This document shows, piece after piece, positions 16,496-26,179 of a DNA stretch of 64,000 nt (positions within the stretch are counted from its first letter, which is position 1; the number at the start of each line of letters is the position of its first letter). The DNA is from Pseudomonadota bacterium (GTDB lineage: Bacteria; Pseudomonadota; Gammaproteobacteria; Burkholderiales; Rhodocyclaceae): assembly GCA_018262095.1 (NCBI GenBank), contig JAGTRW010000005.1, positions 1 through 64,000 of the forward strand. The letters are read 5' to 3'. Both the position numbers and the translations under genes were made by a program. The notes below the pieces were generated by a model. That model worked only from the letters and a program-made list of their open reading frames with translations. It searched no databases and was not told the DNA's origin.

Positions 16496-17779
16496 ATGCC
16501 CAGAACGATCAAAGCGCTGGCAATCTCGGGACTATTGATCGTCGCGCTCGGTGCCGCGGCGGTCGCCTGGATCTGGTATCCGTGGGTCTTTTCGCCGCAC
16601 TACACGATCCATGTCGCGACCGGTCCGATCGGCAGCGCCGGGCAGAAATTCAACGCCGCGTTCAAGCGTGAAATGGCTGACGAACACCCGCGCGTGCGTC
16701 TGGCGCTGGAGGAGAGCGGCAGTCTGCAGCAGAGTGCCGAAGATTTTCAACGTGGCAAGTATGATCTGGCGGTGGTGCGTAGCGATCACCCGGCAGCGGC
16801 GAGCGGCGGAACGATTGTCATCTTGCGGCGGATTGCTCTGGTGATCATGGTTCCCGCCAATTCGCGCGCCACCTCGATGGCGGATCTGGTCGGCAAAAAG
16901 ATCGCCGTTCTTGAAGGTACGCCGGACGACGATCCGCTGCTGCGCACGGTGACCGATTTCTACAGCATCAGGTCGTCCGAAATTGAACGGATTGCGCTGG
17001 CCGATCTGGGCGCGGCGTTCAAAAACAAGCGGCTGGCCGCGCTGATCGCCACCGGCTCGACCGGGCCCGGGGTGGTCGCCGATGCCGTCAAGGCCATCGT
17101 CAAGGCGACCGGCAAGGCGCCCAGATTCATCGACTTGGGGACGCAGGAAATCACTGCACAAAACCCGCTGTACGAGGAAATGACGGTCCTTCCGGGAGCG
17201 TTCCTGGCGGCCCCTGCGGTCCCCGCCGAAGAGCTGACGACGGTCGCCGTAGCCGTTCGGCTGGTCGCCAAAAATTCGATGCTCAACGACGTTGCCGGTG
17301 AGATCACGCGCTTGCTGCTCTCGACGCGAGCCAAGCTTGCCGCGTCATTGCCGCAAGCAGGTCAGGTCGAAGCGCCGGAAACCGACAAGAAAGGCGTGCT
17401 GCGTGCCCATCCAGGCGCCGCCGCCTACCTCGACGGAACTCAGGAGAGCCTTTTCGATCAGGTCATGACCCAGCTTTTCAATTTTTCGATCATCGGCGGC
17501 GTGGTCGGTTCGCTGGCGCTATGGCTCAGCGGTTTCTGGCGCAAACACCGTCCCGACGAGATCCAGAAAAATCTGGCGCGGCTGCCGGCGATGATGCGCG
17601 AGGCCAAGTCAGCCCCGCTCGATCAGCTGGGCGCGATCGAAGACGAGCTTGACGTCCTGTCGGGCTGGTTGCTCGAGCGCTTCGTGCATGAAAAGATTGC
17701 GCCGGATCGGATCAACGGCGTGGCGGTGATCATTTCGCATATTCGCCTGCTGATCGAGCGTCGGCGAAAATCAGCCTGA
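16496..17779 (+). CDS. TAXI-family TRAP transporter solute-binding protein with C-terminal anchor
   Basis: 427 residues. An N-terminal hydrophobic segment (about 7-27) is followed by a TAXI/NMT1-like binding domain starting HYTIHVATGPIGSAGQKFNAAF, with DLAVVRSD and LVGKKIAVLEGTPDDD. Near residue 320-345 a second membrane helix (FNFSIIGGVVGSLALWLSGFW) leads to a basic cytoplasmic tail. This membrane-tethered form is seen in orphan TAXI proteins. No TRAP permease gene is nearby, so the ligand and partner are unknown and it may act in sensing rather than uptake. ATG 16496 is chosen over TTG 16475. Confidence 0.8.
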   Translation: MPRTIKALAISGLLIVALGAAAVAWIWYPWVFSPHYTIHVATGPIGSAGQKFNAAFKREMADEHPRVRLALEESGSLQQSAEDFQRGKYDLAVVRSDHPAAASGGTIVILRRIALVIMVPANSRATSMADLVGKKIAVLEGTPDDDPLLRTVTDFYSIRSSEIERIALADLGAAFKNKRLAALIATGSTGPGVVADAVKAIVKATGKAPRFIDLGTQEITAQNPLYEEMTVLPGAFLAAPAVPAEELTTVAVAVRLVAKNSMLNDVAGEITRLLLSTRAKLAASLPQAGQVEAPETDKKGVLRAHPGAAAYLDGTQESLFDQVMTQLFNFSIIGGVVGSLALWLSGFWRKHRPDEIQKNLARLPAMMREAKSAPLDQLGAIEDELDVLSGWLLERFVHEKIAPDRINGVAVIISHIRLLIERRRKSA

Positions 17780-17854
17780 TGGCCGGCATTTCGCCGCCTT
17801 TTTCGACACGTTCTGCAGGCTATAATCGCCGATTTCAACCGTTGCTCAAACGAC

Positions 17855-20200
17855 ATGCGTAGCGCAACCCTCGCCGTAATTATCGCCTGCGTCGCTGGCT
17901 GCGCGACGCTGACCCAGGTCGCCCTCGACAAGCGCTTCGGCCCGGCCGATCCGACACGTTTCGACCACGCCACGAGCGCGGCCAACATCTCTTACCGCAA
18001 GGACGTTCGGCCGGTTCTCGAGCGTCGCTGCGTCGTCTGCCACGCCTGTTACGATGCCTCGTGCCAGCTTAAGCTCGGCGCCTGGGAAGGCGTCGCGCGC
18101 GGCGCCACCAAGGCGGTCGTCTACGATGCGACGCGTCTTGACGAGGCGGAACCGACGCGACTTTTCGTCGACGCGCAGCAAGCCTCGCAGTGGCGGCAGA
18201 AGGGCTTCTACCCGGTGCTCAACGAGCACACGTCGACGCCCGCAAACAACCTCGCGGCAAGCGTGCTTTACCGCAGCCTGGCGCTCAAGCAGGCGCACCC
18301 CTTGCCTGCCGACCAGAAAGTGCTGTCGAAAGACTTCGACTTTTCGCTCGACCGAACGCAAACCTGTCCGCGCCTCGACGAGTACGACGCCTACGAGCGC
18401 GACCATCCGCTGGGCGGCATGCCCTACGGGCTGCCGGCGCTTGCCGACGCCGAGCTCGATACGTTGACGCGCTGGTTGGCCGCCGGTTCGCCCGACGACG
18501 AGCCGCAGGCGCTAGCGCCTGAACAGGCGCGTCAACTGCGCGACTGGGAGGCCTTCCTCAACGGCGATTCGCTCAAGGAACGGCTGATGAGCCGCTACCT
18601 CTACGAGCATCTCTACCTGGGCCACCTGGTCTTCGACGGCGACCAAGAGCGGCGTTCGTTCCGTATCGTGCGTTCGGCAACGTCGCCGGGAACGCTGACG
18701 AAGCCACTCGCGACGCGCCGGCCTTATGACGATCCGGGCGTCGCGCGCGTCTATTACCGTCTCGAACCCGAAGGCGAAACGATCCTGGCCAAGACGCACA
18801 TGCCCTATCTACTGTCGGCGGAACGCATGAAGAAGTTTCGCGGCTGGTTCATCGATCCGGCTTACCCGGTCAATGAGCTGCCGTCGTATGCGCTGGAGCT
18901 GGCGTCGAACCCGTTCATCACCTTCGCCGCGATTCCCGCCGCTTCGCGTTACCGCTTCATGCTCGACGAGGCTGAGTTCTTCGTCATGAACTTCATCAAG
19001 GGCCCGGTGTGCCGCGGCCAGATGGCGCTCGACGTGATCGACTCGCGCTTCTGGGTCTTCTTCGTCGATCCTGACCACGACACCAACGCGGCGAGCGCCG
19101 AAGTGCTGGCGCGCCAGGCCAACAATCTGCGGCTACCCGCCGCTTACGGCAGCGACTCGCCGGTGATCTCGGCGTGGCGTGAGTTGTCCAGGCTCGAGAC
19201 CAAGGTGCTCGCCGCCAAGAACGAGCTGCTCAAACAGCAGCTCGGCGGCGCGACCAAGGCCGATCTGTCGCTGATCTGGGACGGCGAAGGGCGCAACCCG
19301 AACGCTGCGCTGACGGTTTTTCGCCATTTCAACAGCGCCTCGGTGGTCAAGGGGCTGGTCGGCGGGCCGCCGAAAACGTCGTGGGTGATCGGCTACCCGC
19401 TGTTCGAGCGAATCTATTACCTGCTGGTCGCCGGTTATGATCCCTACGGCAATATCGGACACCAGCTCAACAGTCGCCTGTACATGGATTTCATGCGCAT
19501 GGAGGGCGAATCCAATTTCCTGACGCTGCTGCCGCGCGCGTCGCGTCAGGCGATTCGCGACTACTGGTACCGCGGCGCCAGCGACGACGACAAATCGTAC
19601 ATCGACGGCGCCAAGAATCCGCTCGACCAGGAGAGCGGCATTGTCTACCGCAGCGACGATCCGCAGCGCGAACTCTACGGCCTGCTCGGCAAGCGTCTGG
19701 CGCCGGTGCTCGGCTCGCGCTTCGATCTGGCGCGCGTGGCCGATGGCGAGCTGCGCCGTCAGCTGCAGCGCCTTGCCGCAGTGCGTGGCGCCAGCCTGTC
19801 GTGGCTGCCGCCGGCGGCGGTACTGCGCGTCGACGATCCGCCGCGTGCGCCGCAATATTTCAGCCTGCTTTCGATCATTGGCCACAGCAACGTGACGCAC
19901 CTGTTGCTCGAAAAACATACGCTGCTGCCCGCCGAGAACACGCTGACCGTCGTTCCCGGCTTCATCGGTGCCTATCCGAACGCGATTTTTCACGCCAGGT
20001 CGGCTCAATTGCCGGCGCTCACGGCGGCGATCAGCAGGCTGGGGTCTGAGGCTGACTACCGCGCGTTCGCCGACCGCTTTGCGATCCGTCGAACCGATCC
20101 GGACTTCTGGGCGGCGAGCGACGCCATGCTCGATGCCTACGCGCGCTGGGCGCCGCTCGAAGCTGGTCTGCTCGATTACAGTCGGCTTGAGAATCGCTGA
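17855..20200 (+). CDS. cti: Fatty acid cis/trans isomerase (cytochrome c-type)
   Basis: 781 residues, close to the usual Cti length of about 770. Cti converts cis-unsaturated membrane fatty acids to trans in place, giving a fast response to solvents or heat. The N-terminal signal ends in VAGC, a lipobox-like site. The haem-binding motif CVVCHACYDASCQLK at about 59-73 is the family hallmark (CxxCH). Long conserved stretches such as GHLVFDG, VLEKHTLLPAENT-like and GYDPYGNIGHQLNSRLYMDFMRMEGE support the call. It forms its own unit; a small secreted protein follows 34 bp later. Confidence 0.93.
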   Translation: MRSATLAVIIACVAGCATLTQVALDKRFGPADPTRFDHATSAANISYRKDVRPVLERRCVVCHACYDASCQLKLGAWEGVARGATKAVVYDATRLDEAEPTRLFVDAQQASQWRQKGFYPVLNEHTSTPANNLAASVLYRSLALKQAHPLPADQKVLSKDFDFSLDRTQTCPRLDEYDAYERDHPLGGMPYGLPALADAELDTLTRWLAAGSPDDEPQALAPEQARQLRDWEAFLNGDSLKERLMSRYLYEHLYLGHLVFDGDQERRSFRIVRSATSPGTLTKPLATRRPYDDPGVARVYYRLEPEGETILAKTHMPYLLSAERMKKFRGWFIDPAYPVNELPSYALELASNPFITFAAIPAASRYRFMLDEAEFFVMNFIKGPVCRGQMALDVIDSRFWVFFVDPDHDTNAASAEVLARQANNLRLPAAYGSDSPVISAWRELSRLETKVLAAKNELLKQQLGGATKADLSLIWDGEGRNPNAALTVFRHFNSASVVKGLVGGPPKTSWVIGYPLFERIYYLLVAGYDPYGNIGHQLNSRLYMDFMRMEGESNFLTLLPRASRQAIRDYWYRGASDDDKSYIDGAKNPLDQESGIVYRSDDPQRELYGLLGKRLAPVLGSRFDLARVADGELRRQLQRLAAVRGASLSWLPPAAVLRVDDPPRAPQYFSLLSIIGHSNVTHLLLEKHTLLPAENTLTVVPGFIGAYPNAIFHARSAQLPALTAAISRLGSEADYRAFADRFAIRRTDPDFWAASDAMLDAYARWAPLEAGLLDYSRLENR

Positions 20201-20234
20201 GCGCCACCACTTTATCGATGAGGAATCAGAAGCC

Positions 20235-20441
20235 ATGAAGATCGCACGAACCGTCTTGTTGATCTGCACCGCCTGGTGCTGCTCGCTGGTCTGGGCGGAC
20301 CCGGCGGCCTGGTATCTGTGGCGCAGCCCGCACGCCGAAGGCGCGATCTGCTCGCAAATTTCGCCGGGAGAAGGTTGGGTCGTCATCAAAGGCCCTTACC
20401 AGGATGGCGTGTGCAAAAAAACCGGTATTCCGCAGCGCTGA
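20235..20441 (+). CDS. Small secreted hypothetical protein, 68 aa
   Basis: 68 residues with a clear signal peptide (ARTVLLICTAWCCSLVWA, cleavage before DPAAWY). The mature part of about 47 residues has two cysteines (CSQISPGEGWVVIKG and DGVCKKTG), which could form a disulphide in the periplasm. GAGGAAT lies about ten bases before the ATG. It is 34 bp behind cti and on the same strand, so it may be co-transcribed. No family recognised. Confidence 0.6.
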   Translation: MKIARTVLLICTAWCCSLVWADPAAWYLWRSPHAEGAICSQISPGEGWVVIKGPYQDGVCKKTGIPQR

Positions 20442-20455
20442 GGGGCTTGCTGCGC

Positions 20456-22531
20456 TTATTGCCACATCCCGCGCATGCGCGATGCCAGGTCGATCGTGCG
20501 TTGCGCCAGCGCATCGACCCCGGCCGGCGCCGGCGCTGCCGCCGGCCAGACCTGACTGGCAAAGCACGCTAGCAGCCGATTGGGAATGAAGCGCGTGCGA
20601 TTGGCATAGACGTGCCGGTCGCCGCTGCCCGCTTGCCCCGAAACATAGAAGCGTTGCGGCAGCATCAGTTCGAGATGGTCCTTGGCGCGGGTCATCGCGA
20701 CGTAGAGCAGGCGGCGCTCCTCGTCGATCTCCTGTTCGCTGCCGGTCGCCAGGTCTGACGGGATGCAGCCGTCGATGACGTTGAGGATAGAAACCGACGA
20801 CCATTCGCGCCCCTTGGCCGAATGGATCGTCGACAGGATCAGGTAGTCCTCGTCGAGCAGTGGCGCGCCGGCCTCGCCGCTGGTCGCGTCGGGCGGGTCG
20901 AGCGTGAGCTCGGTGAGAAAGCGTTCCTGGTTCGGGTAGGTCGCGGCGATCCGCGTCAGTTGCTCGATGTCGGCCTGGCGCGGTGCGGCGTCGTCGAACA
21001 GCCGGTCGATCTGCGCCAGATACCACTGGCCGAGTTGCTCGAAGGACGAAGGCCAACTGGGGCGCCCGCCAAGGCGCTCGACCAGCGTCGCGAATTCGAG
21101 CCAGGCCGGTTGTGCGCTCGGTGGCACCGGTTGTTCGGCAAGCAGCGCGCAACCCGGCGGTGCCGCCTGCAGATTATCGAGGATCCGACTCGCGCTCTTG
21201 GCGCCGATTCCCGGCAGCAACTGGATCGCGCGAAAGCCGCAGACCCGGTCGCGCGGGTTCTGCGCCCAGCGCAGGACCGCCAGCACGTCCTTGACGTGGC
21301 GGGCTTCGAGGAACTTGAGTCCGCCGAATTTGACGAACGGGATGTTGCGCCGCGCGAGTTCGAGTTCGACGCGGACGCCGTGCGCCGAAGCGCGAAAGAG
21401 CACCGCCTGCGCCTTGAGCGCGAGTCCTGTTTCGCGGCGCGCCAGCACCTGGTCGACGACGTAACTCGCCTGATCGACCTCGTCGCGCACCAACACCAGC
21501 TGCGGCGCTTGCGCCGAGACGCGCTCGCTCCACAACTCCTTGCGATAGCGTTCGCTGGCTTCGCCGATCACCGCGTTGGCGGCGGCCAGGATAGTCTGCG
21601 TCGAGCGGTAGTTGCGTTCGAGCGTGATCAGCCGCGCGGCAGGCGAGAAGCATTGCGGGAAATCGAGGATGTTGCGCACCGTCGCACCGCGGAAACTGTA
21701 GATCGATTGGGCGTCGTCGCCGACCACCGTCAGGCCCTGGCCATCCGGTTTCATCGCCAGCAGCAGTGCGGCCTGCAGGTGGTTGGTGTCCTGATATTCG
21801 TCGACCAGCACGTGGCTGAAGCGCGCGCCGATTTCGGCCGCCAGGTCGGCTTCGCCGACCATCTGCGCCCAGTAGAGCAGGAGGTCGTCGTAGTCGAGCA
21901 CCTGTTGCGCTTGCTTGGCTTTGACGTAGGCCAGGAACAGCGCCTTGAGTTCGGCCTCCCACTCGGCGCACCACGGGAAAGTGCTGTGCAGCACGTCGCG
22001 CAGCGCGTCCTGGCGATTGACCGCCGCCGAGTAGATTGAAAGGCAAGTGCCTTTGAGCGGAAAGCGCTTGCCCCTGTCAGCCAGGCCGAGCTCGTGGCGC
22101 GCGAGATTCAAGAGGTCGGCCGAGTCGGCGCGGTCGTGGATGGTGAACGCCGGGTCGATGCCGATGCGCGCGGCGTACTCGCGCAGCAAGCGCGCGCCGA
22201 CGCTGTGGAAGGTTCCCGCCCACGGGAAACCGGCGCTCGCCAGCTGCGCGTGCCGGCGCGAAAGCTGGCCAGCGATGCGCTGCACGCGCCGCGTCATTTC
22301 ATCGGCGGCGCGGCGCGAGAAAGTGAGCAGCAGGATGCGCGCGGGATCGGCGCCCTGCGCCAGCAGGTGTGCGACGCGATGCGCCAGCGTCATGGTCTTG
22401 CCCGATCCGGCGCCGGCGATCACCAGCAGCGGTCCGTTCGAGTTTTCGACGCCGTCGCCGTAGGTCGCCGCCTCGCGCTGCGCGTTGTTGAGCCCGGACA
22501 GATAAGCGGGGATGACGGCCGGCTCGCTCAC
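20456..22531 (-). CDS. UvrD/Rep-family ATP-dependent DNA helicase
   Basis: 691 residues from GTG 22531. Superfamily I motifs appear in order: Walker A GAGSGKT (about 40-46), Ia LLLTFSRRAADEM, TFHSVGARLLREY, Walker B VDEYQDTN, motif III GDDAQSIYSFRGA, motif IV LERNYRST, motif V LSTIHSAKGREW and motif VI EERRLLYVAMTRAKD. This set predicts a 3'-5' DNA translocase. It differs from housekeeping UvrD by shorter length and its own C-terminus, and resembles the group of extra UvrD-like helicases in betaproteobacteria. Its start overlaps the stop of the zinc-ribbon gene (GTGA), so the two are coupled. Confidence 0.9.
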   Translation of the reverse strand: MSEPAVIPAYLSGLNNAQREAATYGDGVENSNGPLLVIAGAGSGKTMTLAHRVAHLLAQGADPARILLLTFSRRAADEMTRRVQRIAGQLSRRHAQLASAGFPWAGTFHSVGARLLREYAARIGIDPAFTIHDRADSADLLNLARHELGLADRGKRFPLKGTCLSIYSAAVNRQDALRDVLHSTFPWCAEWEAELKALFLAYVKAKQAQQVLDYDDLLLYWAQMVGEADLAAEIGARFSHVLVDEYQDTNHLQAALLLAMKPDGQGLTVVGDDAQSIYSFRGATVRNILDFPQCFSPAARLITLERNYRSTQTILAAANAVIGEASERYRKELWSERVSAQAPQLVLVRDEVDQASYVVDQVLARRETGLALKAQAVLFRASAHGVRVELELARRNIPFVKFGGLKFLEARHVKDVLAVLRWAQNPRDRVCGFRAIQLLPGIGAKSASRILDNLQAAPPGCALLAEQPVPPSAQPAWLEFATLVERLGGRPSWPSSFEQLGQWYLAQIDRLFDDAAPRQADIEQLTRIAATYPNQERFLTELTLDPPDATSGEAGAPLLDEDYLILSTIHSAKGREWSSVSILNVIDGCIPSDLATGSEQEIDEERRLLYVAMTRAKDHLELMLPQRFYVSGQAGSGDRHVYANRTRFIPNRLLACFASQVWPAAAPAPAGVDALAQRTIDLASRMRGMWQ

Positions 22532-22722
22532 CGCGCTGAGTTTTCGGCAAGCGGCATAGAAGCCCGGGCCGCGGCCGGAATCGGCGCGCCGGCGAGCGCC
22601 AGCACGATCGGTTCGTCGCAGTCCGGGCAGATGCGCAAGCGCGCATTGGCGGTGCTGGCCGCATCCATGGTCTGGGGGTCAAGCGGGCTGTGGCAGTGGG
22701 GGCAGATGAAACGTACGGTCAT
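22528..22722 (-). CDS. Small zinc-ribbon protein
   Basis: 64 residues. CPHC (8-11) and CPDC (32-35) form a typical four-cysteine zinc ribbon, and the rest is alanine-rich. It overlaps the helicase start by four bases, so it is probably translated with it. It may assist nucleic-acid binding by the helicase, but that is inference from position only. Confidence 0.65.
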   Translation of the reverse strand: MTVRFICPHCHSPLDPQTMDAASTANARLRICPDCDEPIVLALAGAPIPAAARASMPLAENSAR

Positions 22723-23322
22723 GGGGGGTCCTCGATTACTGTGATTATATACAGCTAATCGACGTGCGCAAGCGAACGACGCAAGGTGCAGCGATGGTGG
22801 GGAACTGCACGCGCTTGAGCGCGTAGCGGATCGGCAGCGCCGCCAGTTATCAGGCGGTGCAGCTTCTTCCCGTACTCATCGCGCGTGAGCGAATTGACGA
22901 AGCACGAAAATCATCAAACCGAACGAGCGATCGAGCAGCCGTTTCGCTTGGCCTGGTCGGCACCGGCTTGGGAAGCCTTTTTTGAAGACGGCTCACGATT
23001 CGAGAAGCACTTGCCGTTTTCTGTTTTCTGAACGGGACGAAGCGACGTTTTTTCGACGATCGAGGCAACTTGCACAATGGAATTTGAGACCGAGACGATA
23101 TTCGTCACAATCGTCACCAGTGAGGCCAGAACGATCAGGCTGCAGAGCAACACGCCAGCAGCCAGAACAAGCGCTCGGGTGCAGGAGGTCGATGCGGTGC
23201 TGAAAACTCCGGCTGTTGAATTGGTGACCATCGATGAGCAACGCGCCAAGTCGTTGTCGGTTTACTCCGATTGTCTCGATAATTTTCGATGGCCGGGATC
23301 AGCCCCCGGCCATCGATCATGA
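22723..23322. other. 600 bp region without a confident gene
   Basis: Between the zinc-ribbon gene and glgP. The minus strand from ATG 23231 down to 22914 could encode a 105-residue protein with one hydrophobic helix (ALVLAAGVLLCSLIVLASLV) and a basic tail, but no ribosome binding site is seen. On the plus strand, 23077-23322 is open but unlike a protein family. Codon use does not separate them clearly, so I leave both uncalled. Confidence 0.3.
23287..23315. terminator. Hairpin downstream of glgP
   Basis: Perfect 11 bp arms CGATGGCCGGG (23287-23297) and CCCGGCCATCG (23305-23315), 8 bp past the glgP stop. On the minus strand the stem is followed by AAAATT rather than a T-run, so it may act as an mRNA 3' stabiliser or a weak terminator. 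Confidence 0.5.
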
Positions 23323-25839
23323 CTACAAGGTCACCGCCAGCGGTTTGAGATTCCAGGTCTGCTTGCAGTATTCGGCGATGGCGCGGTCGGATGAGAATTT
23401 TCCGCTGAACGCGCTGTTGAGGATCGACATCCGCGTCCACTGTTCCGTATCCTGCCAGGCCGCACTGACCTGCTGCTGGCAGGCGATGTAGGCCGCGTAG
23501 TCGGCGAGCACCAGGAACGGGTCGGAGTGGATCAGGTTGTCTACGAGCGGGCGGAAGACATCGGCGTCGCCGCGTGAGAAATGTCCGCTGCCGATCAGCT
23601 CGAGCACTTCGTGCAGTTCATCGTTACGCTCGACGAAGGCTGCTGGCCGGTAGCCCGATCGCCAGGTGTCTTCGACCTCTTGCGCGTTGAGACCGAACAG
23701 GAAGAAATTGTCGGCGCCGACTTCCTCGCGAATTTCGACGTTGGCGCCGTCGAGGGTGCCGATGGTCAGCGCGCCGTTCATCATGAACTTCATGTTGCCG
23801 GTTCCCGACGCCTCCTTGCCGGCCGTCGAGATCTGCTCCGAGAGATCGGCTGCCGGGTAGATCAGGTGCGCGTTCTTGACGTTGAAATTGGGGACGAAGG
23901 CGACCTTCATTCGCGTATTGACCTGCGGATCGGCGTTTACCGTCTCGGCGACGGCGTTGATCAGCTTGATGATCAGCTTGGCCATGTAATAGCCCGGCGC
24001 GGCCTTGCCGCCGAAGATGAAGGCGCGCGGCGCGACCGCCAGTGCCGGATTCTTCTTGAGTCGGCAATACTGCGTGACGGCATGCAGCACGTTGAGGTGC
24101 TGGCGCTTGTATTCGTGGATGCGCTTGACCTGGATGTCGAACAGCCAGCTCGGGTCGAGCTCGATGCCGGTGCTGGCGCGCACCTGGGCGGCCAGCCGGG
24201 CTTTGTTGTCCTGTTTGATGGCGCGCCATTCGCGCCGGAAGCCGGCGTCGTCGGCGTGGCGCGCGAGTCCGCGCAGTTTCGCAAGATCGGTGAGCCAGCC
24301 GCGCCCCAGCGTGCGATCGAGCAGGTCGGCGAGTCCCGGATTGGCGAGCGCCAGGAAGCGGCGCGGCGTCACGCCGTTGGTCTTGTTGCTGAAGCGCTCT
24401 GGCCACAGTTCATAAAAGTCCTTGAGTACGCTGGCCTTGAGCAGGTCGGAGTGCAGTGCGGCAACGCCATTGACGGCATGGCTGCCGACCGTCGCCAGAT
24501 TGGCCATGCGCACCCGCTTGTCGCCTTCCTCGCCGATCAGCGACATGCGCGCGACGCGCGCTTCGTCGCCCGGGAAGCGTCCGCGCACCTCTTCGAGGAA
24601 GCGCCGGTTGATTTCGTAGATGATTTCCAGGTGGCGCGGCAGCATTTCGCCGAACAACGGCAGCGGCCAGGTTTCCAGCGCCTCGGGCAACAGCGTGTGG
24701 TTGGTGTAGGCGAAAGCCGCCTGGGCGATGGCCCAGGACGCGTCCCAGTCGAGCCGTCGTTCATCGACGAGCAGGCGCATCAGCTCGGCGACGCCGATCG
24801 ACGGATGCGTGTCGTTGAGCTGAACGGCGAACACCTCGGCGAAGCGCTCGACCGCGACGCCTGCCAGGTCGAGGATGTGCAGCATGTCCTGCAGCGAGCA
24901 GGAGACGAAGAAGTACTGCTGGGCGAGGCGCAGGCGCTTGCCGATCGCCGGCTCGTCGTTCGGATAGAGCACCTTGGTGATCGTCTCCGAGATCAGCTTG
25001 TCTTCGACGGCCTGGTAGTAATCGCCGGTATTGAAGGCCTGGAAGTCGAACGACTCGACAGCCTCGGCGCTCCATAGCCGTAGCGTGTTGCAGTTGGCGA
25101 CGTCGTAGCCCTGGATCGGCGTGTCGTAGGCGCTGCCCTTGACCACCCGGAGCGGTATCCAGCGCATGCGGTCGTTGCCCGCGTCATCGCGATAATGCTC
25201 GGTCCGCCCGCCAAAGTTGACGTAATAGGCGACCTCGGGCTTGGCGACCTCCCACGGATTGCCGTAGCGCAGCCACTTGTCGGTGACTTCGGTCTGCCAG
25301 CCGTCGCGGATCTCCTGCTGGAAAATACCGAATTCGTAGCGGATGCCATAACCGACGGCGGGCATTTGCAAGCTGGCCAGCGAGTCGAGATAACATGCCG
25401 CCAGTCTTCCCAGGCCACCGTTGCCGAGCCCCGGTTCGGCTTCGCACGACAGAATCAGCTCGAAGTCTTGCCCGAGTTCGGCGAGCGCGCTACGGACCTG
25501 CGCTTCAATGCCGAGGTTGAGCAGGTTGTTGCCCAGTTGCGGCCCGATCAGGAACTCAGCCGACAGATAGCAGGCGACCTTGCGACCCATCTTGAAACAG
25601 GTCTCGGTGGTGCTGATCCAGCGCCGCTGCATGCGGTCGCGTATCGCCAGCGCGAGCGCCCGGTAATAGTCGCTGGGCGTGGCGACGGCGGCCAGGCGGC
25701 CCAGCGAGTAGTGCAGGTGATCGACGATGGCCTGCTTGAGGGCGGCGCTGTCCATTGCGGTGCGTACATCCGCGTTGGTGGCATGAGTGGCGTCAGGTAG
25801 CGAACTCCTGTCCGATGCCGCGAAGCTTTTGCGTGTCAT
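23323..25839 (-). CDS. glgP: Glycogen/maltodextrin phosphorylase
   Basis: 838 residues, usual length for the family. It releases glucose-1-phosphate from alpha-1,4-glucans using pyridoxal phosphate. The PLP lysine lies in EASGTGNMKFMMNGAL near the C-terminus. Other family blocks are EAEPGLGNGGLGRLAACYLDS, TNHTLLPEALE, FSNKTNGVTPRRFL and VKRIHEYKRQHLN. The start ATG 25839 has AGGAG about eleven bases upstream; longer readings up to 26061 enter the intergenic region. It diverges from the AcoR-like regulator gene. No other glycogen gene lies in the window. Consistent with a polymer-storing organism. Confidence 0.95.
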   Translation of the reverse strand: MTRKSFAASDRSSLPDATHATNADVRTAMDSAALKQAIVDHLHYSLGRLAAVATPSDYYRALALAIRDRMQRRWISTTETCFKMGRKVACYLSAEFLIGPQLGNNLLNLGIEAQVRSALAELGQDFELILSCEAEPGLGNGGLGRLAACYLDSLASLQMPAVGYGIRYEFGIFQQEIRDGWQTEVTDKWLRYGNPWEVAKPEVAYYVNFGGRTEHYRDDAGNDRMRWIPLRVVKGSAYDTPIQGYDVANCNTLRLWSAEAVESFDFQAFNTGDYYQAVEDKLISETITKVLYPNDEPAIGKRLRLAQQYFFVSCSLQDMLHILDLAGVAVERFAEVFAVQLNDTHPSIGVAELMRLLVDERRLDWDASWAIAQAAFAYTNHTLLPEALETWPLPLFGEMLPRHLEIIYEINRRFLEEVRGRFPGDEARVARMSLIGEEGDKRVRMANLATVGSHAVNGVAALHSDLLKASVLKDFYELWPERFSNKTNGVTPRRFLALANPGLADLLDRTLGRGWLTDLAKLRGLARHADDAGFRREWRAIKQDNKARLAAQVRASTGIELDPSWLFDIQVKRIHEYKRQHLNVLHAVTQYCRLKKNPALAVAPRAFIFGGKAAPGYYMAKLIIKLINAVAETVNADPQVNTRMKVAFVPNFNVKNAHLIYPAADLSEQISTAGKEASGTGNMKFMMNGALTIGTLDGANVEIREEVGADNFFLFGLNAQEVEDTWRSGYRPAAFVERNDELHEVLELIGSGHFSRGDADVFRPLVDNLIHSDPFLVLADYAAYIACQQQVSAAWQDTEQWTRMSILNSAFSGKFSSDRAIAEYCKQTWNLKPLAVTL

Positions 25840-26179
25840 TTTGGTTTTTCTCCTCTGCGCGTTGGTTTTGACTTTGACCACTGCGCATGATGCGGCCAAA
25901 AATCCCCAAAAGCTAGTTGAGCTGGCCATTGGGCCTGGGCAGTCGCGTGCAACGATCGGACGGTTTGTTCGATTGTCGCGGATCGATCGAGAGTGCTCGT
26001 CAACGGGATGGTTTCGTTGTAAAGTGGCCACCGCTTCGCGGTGCATATTCAGCGGCTCCAAGCCGCCACGGTAAAAAATGAAGTGCAGCCTAAGGCCATG
26101 TTTTTAAAGCTGGATAAACTATAATGGCGCTGTTTTAATAGCACTTTCGTCGTCTGTTTTACGCACCTATTGGGCAATC

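Noticed and set aside
22914-23231. Small one-helix membrane protein on the minus strand
   Set aside because: Hydrophobic segment present but no ribosome binding site and no recognisable family; kept only as a note in the intergenic entry.
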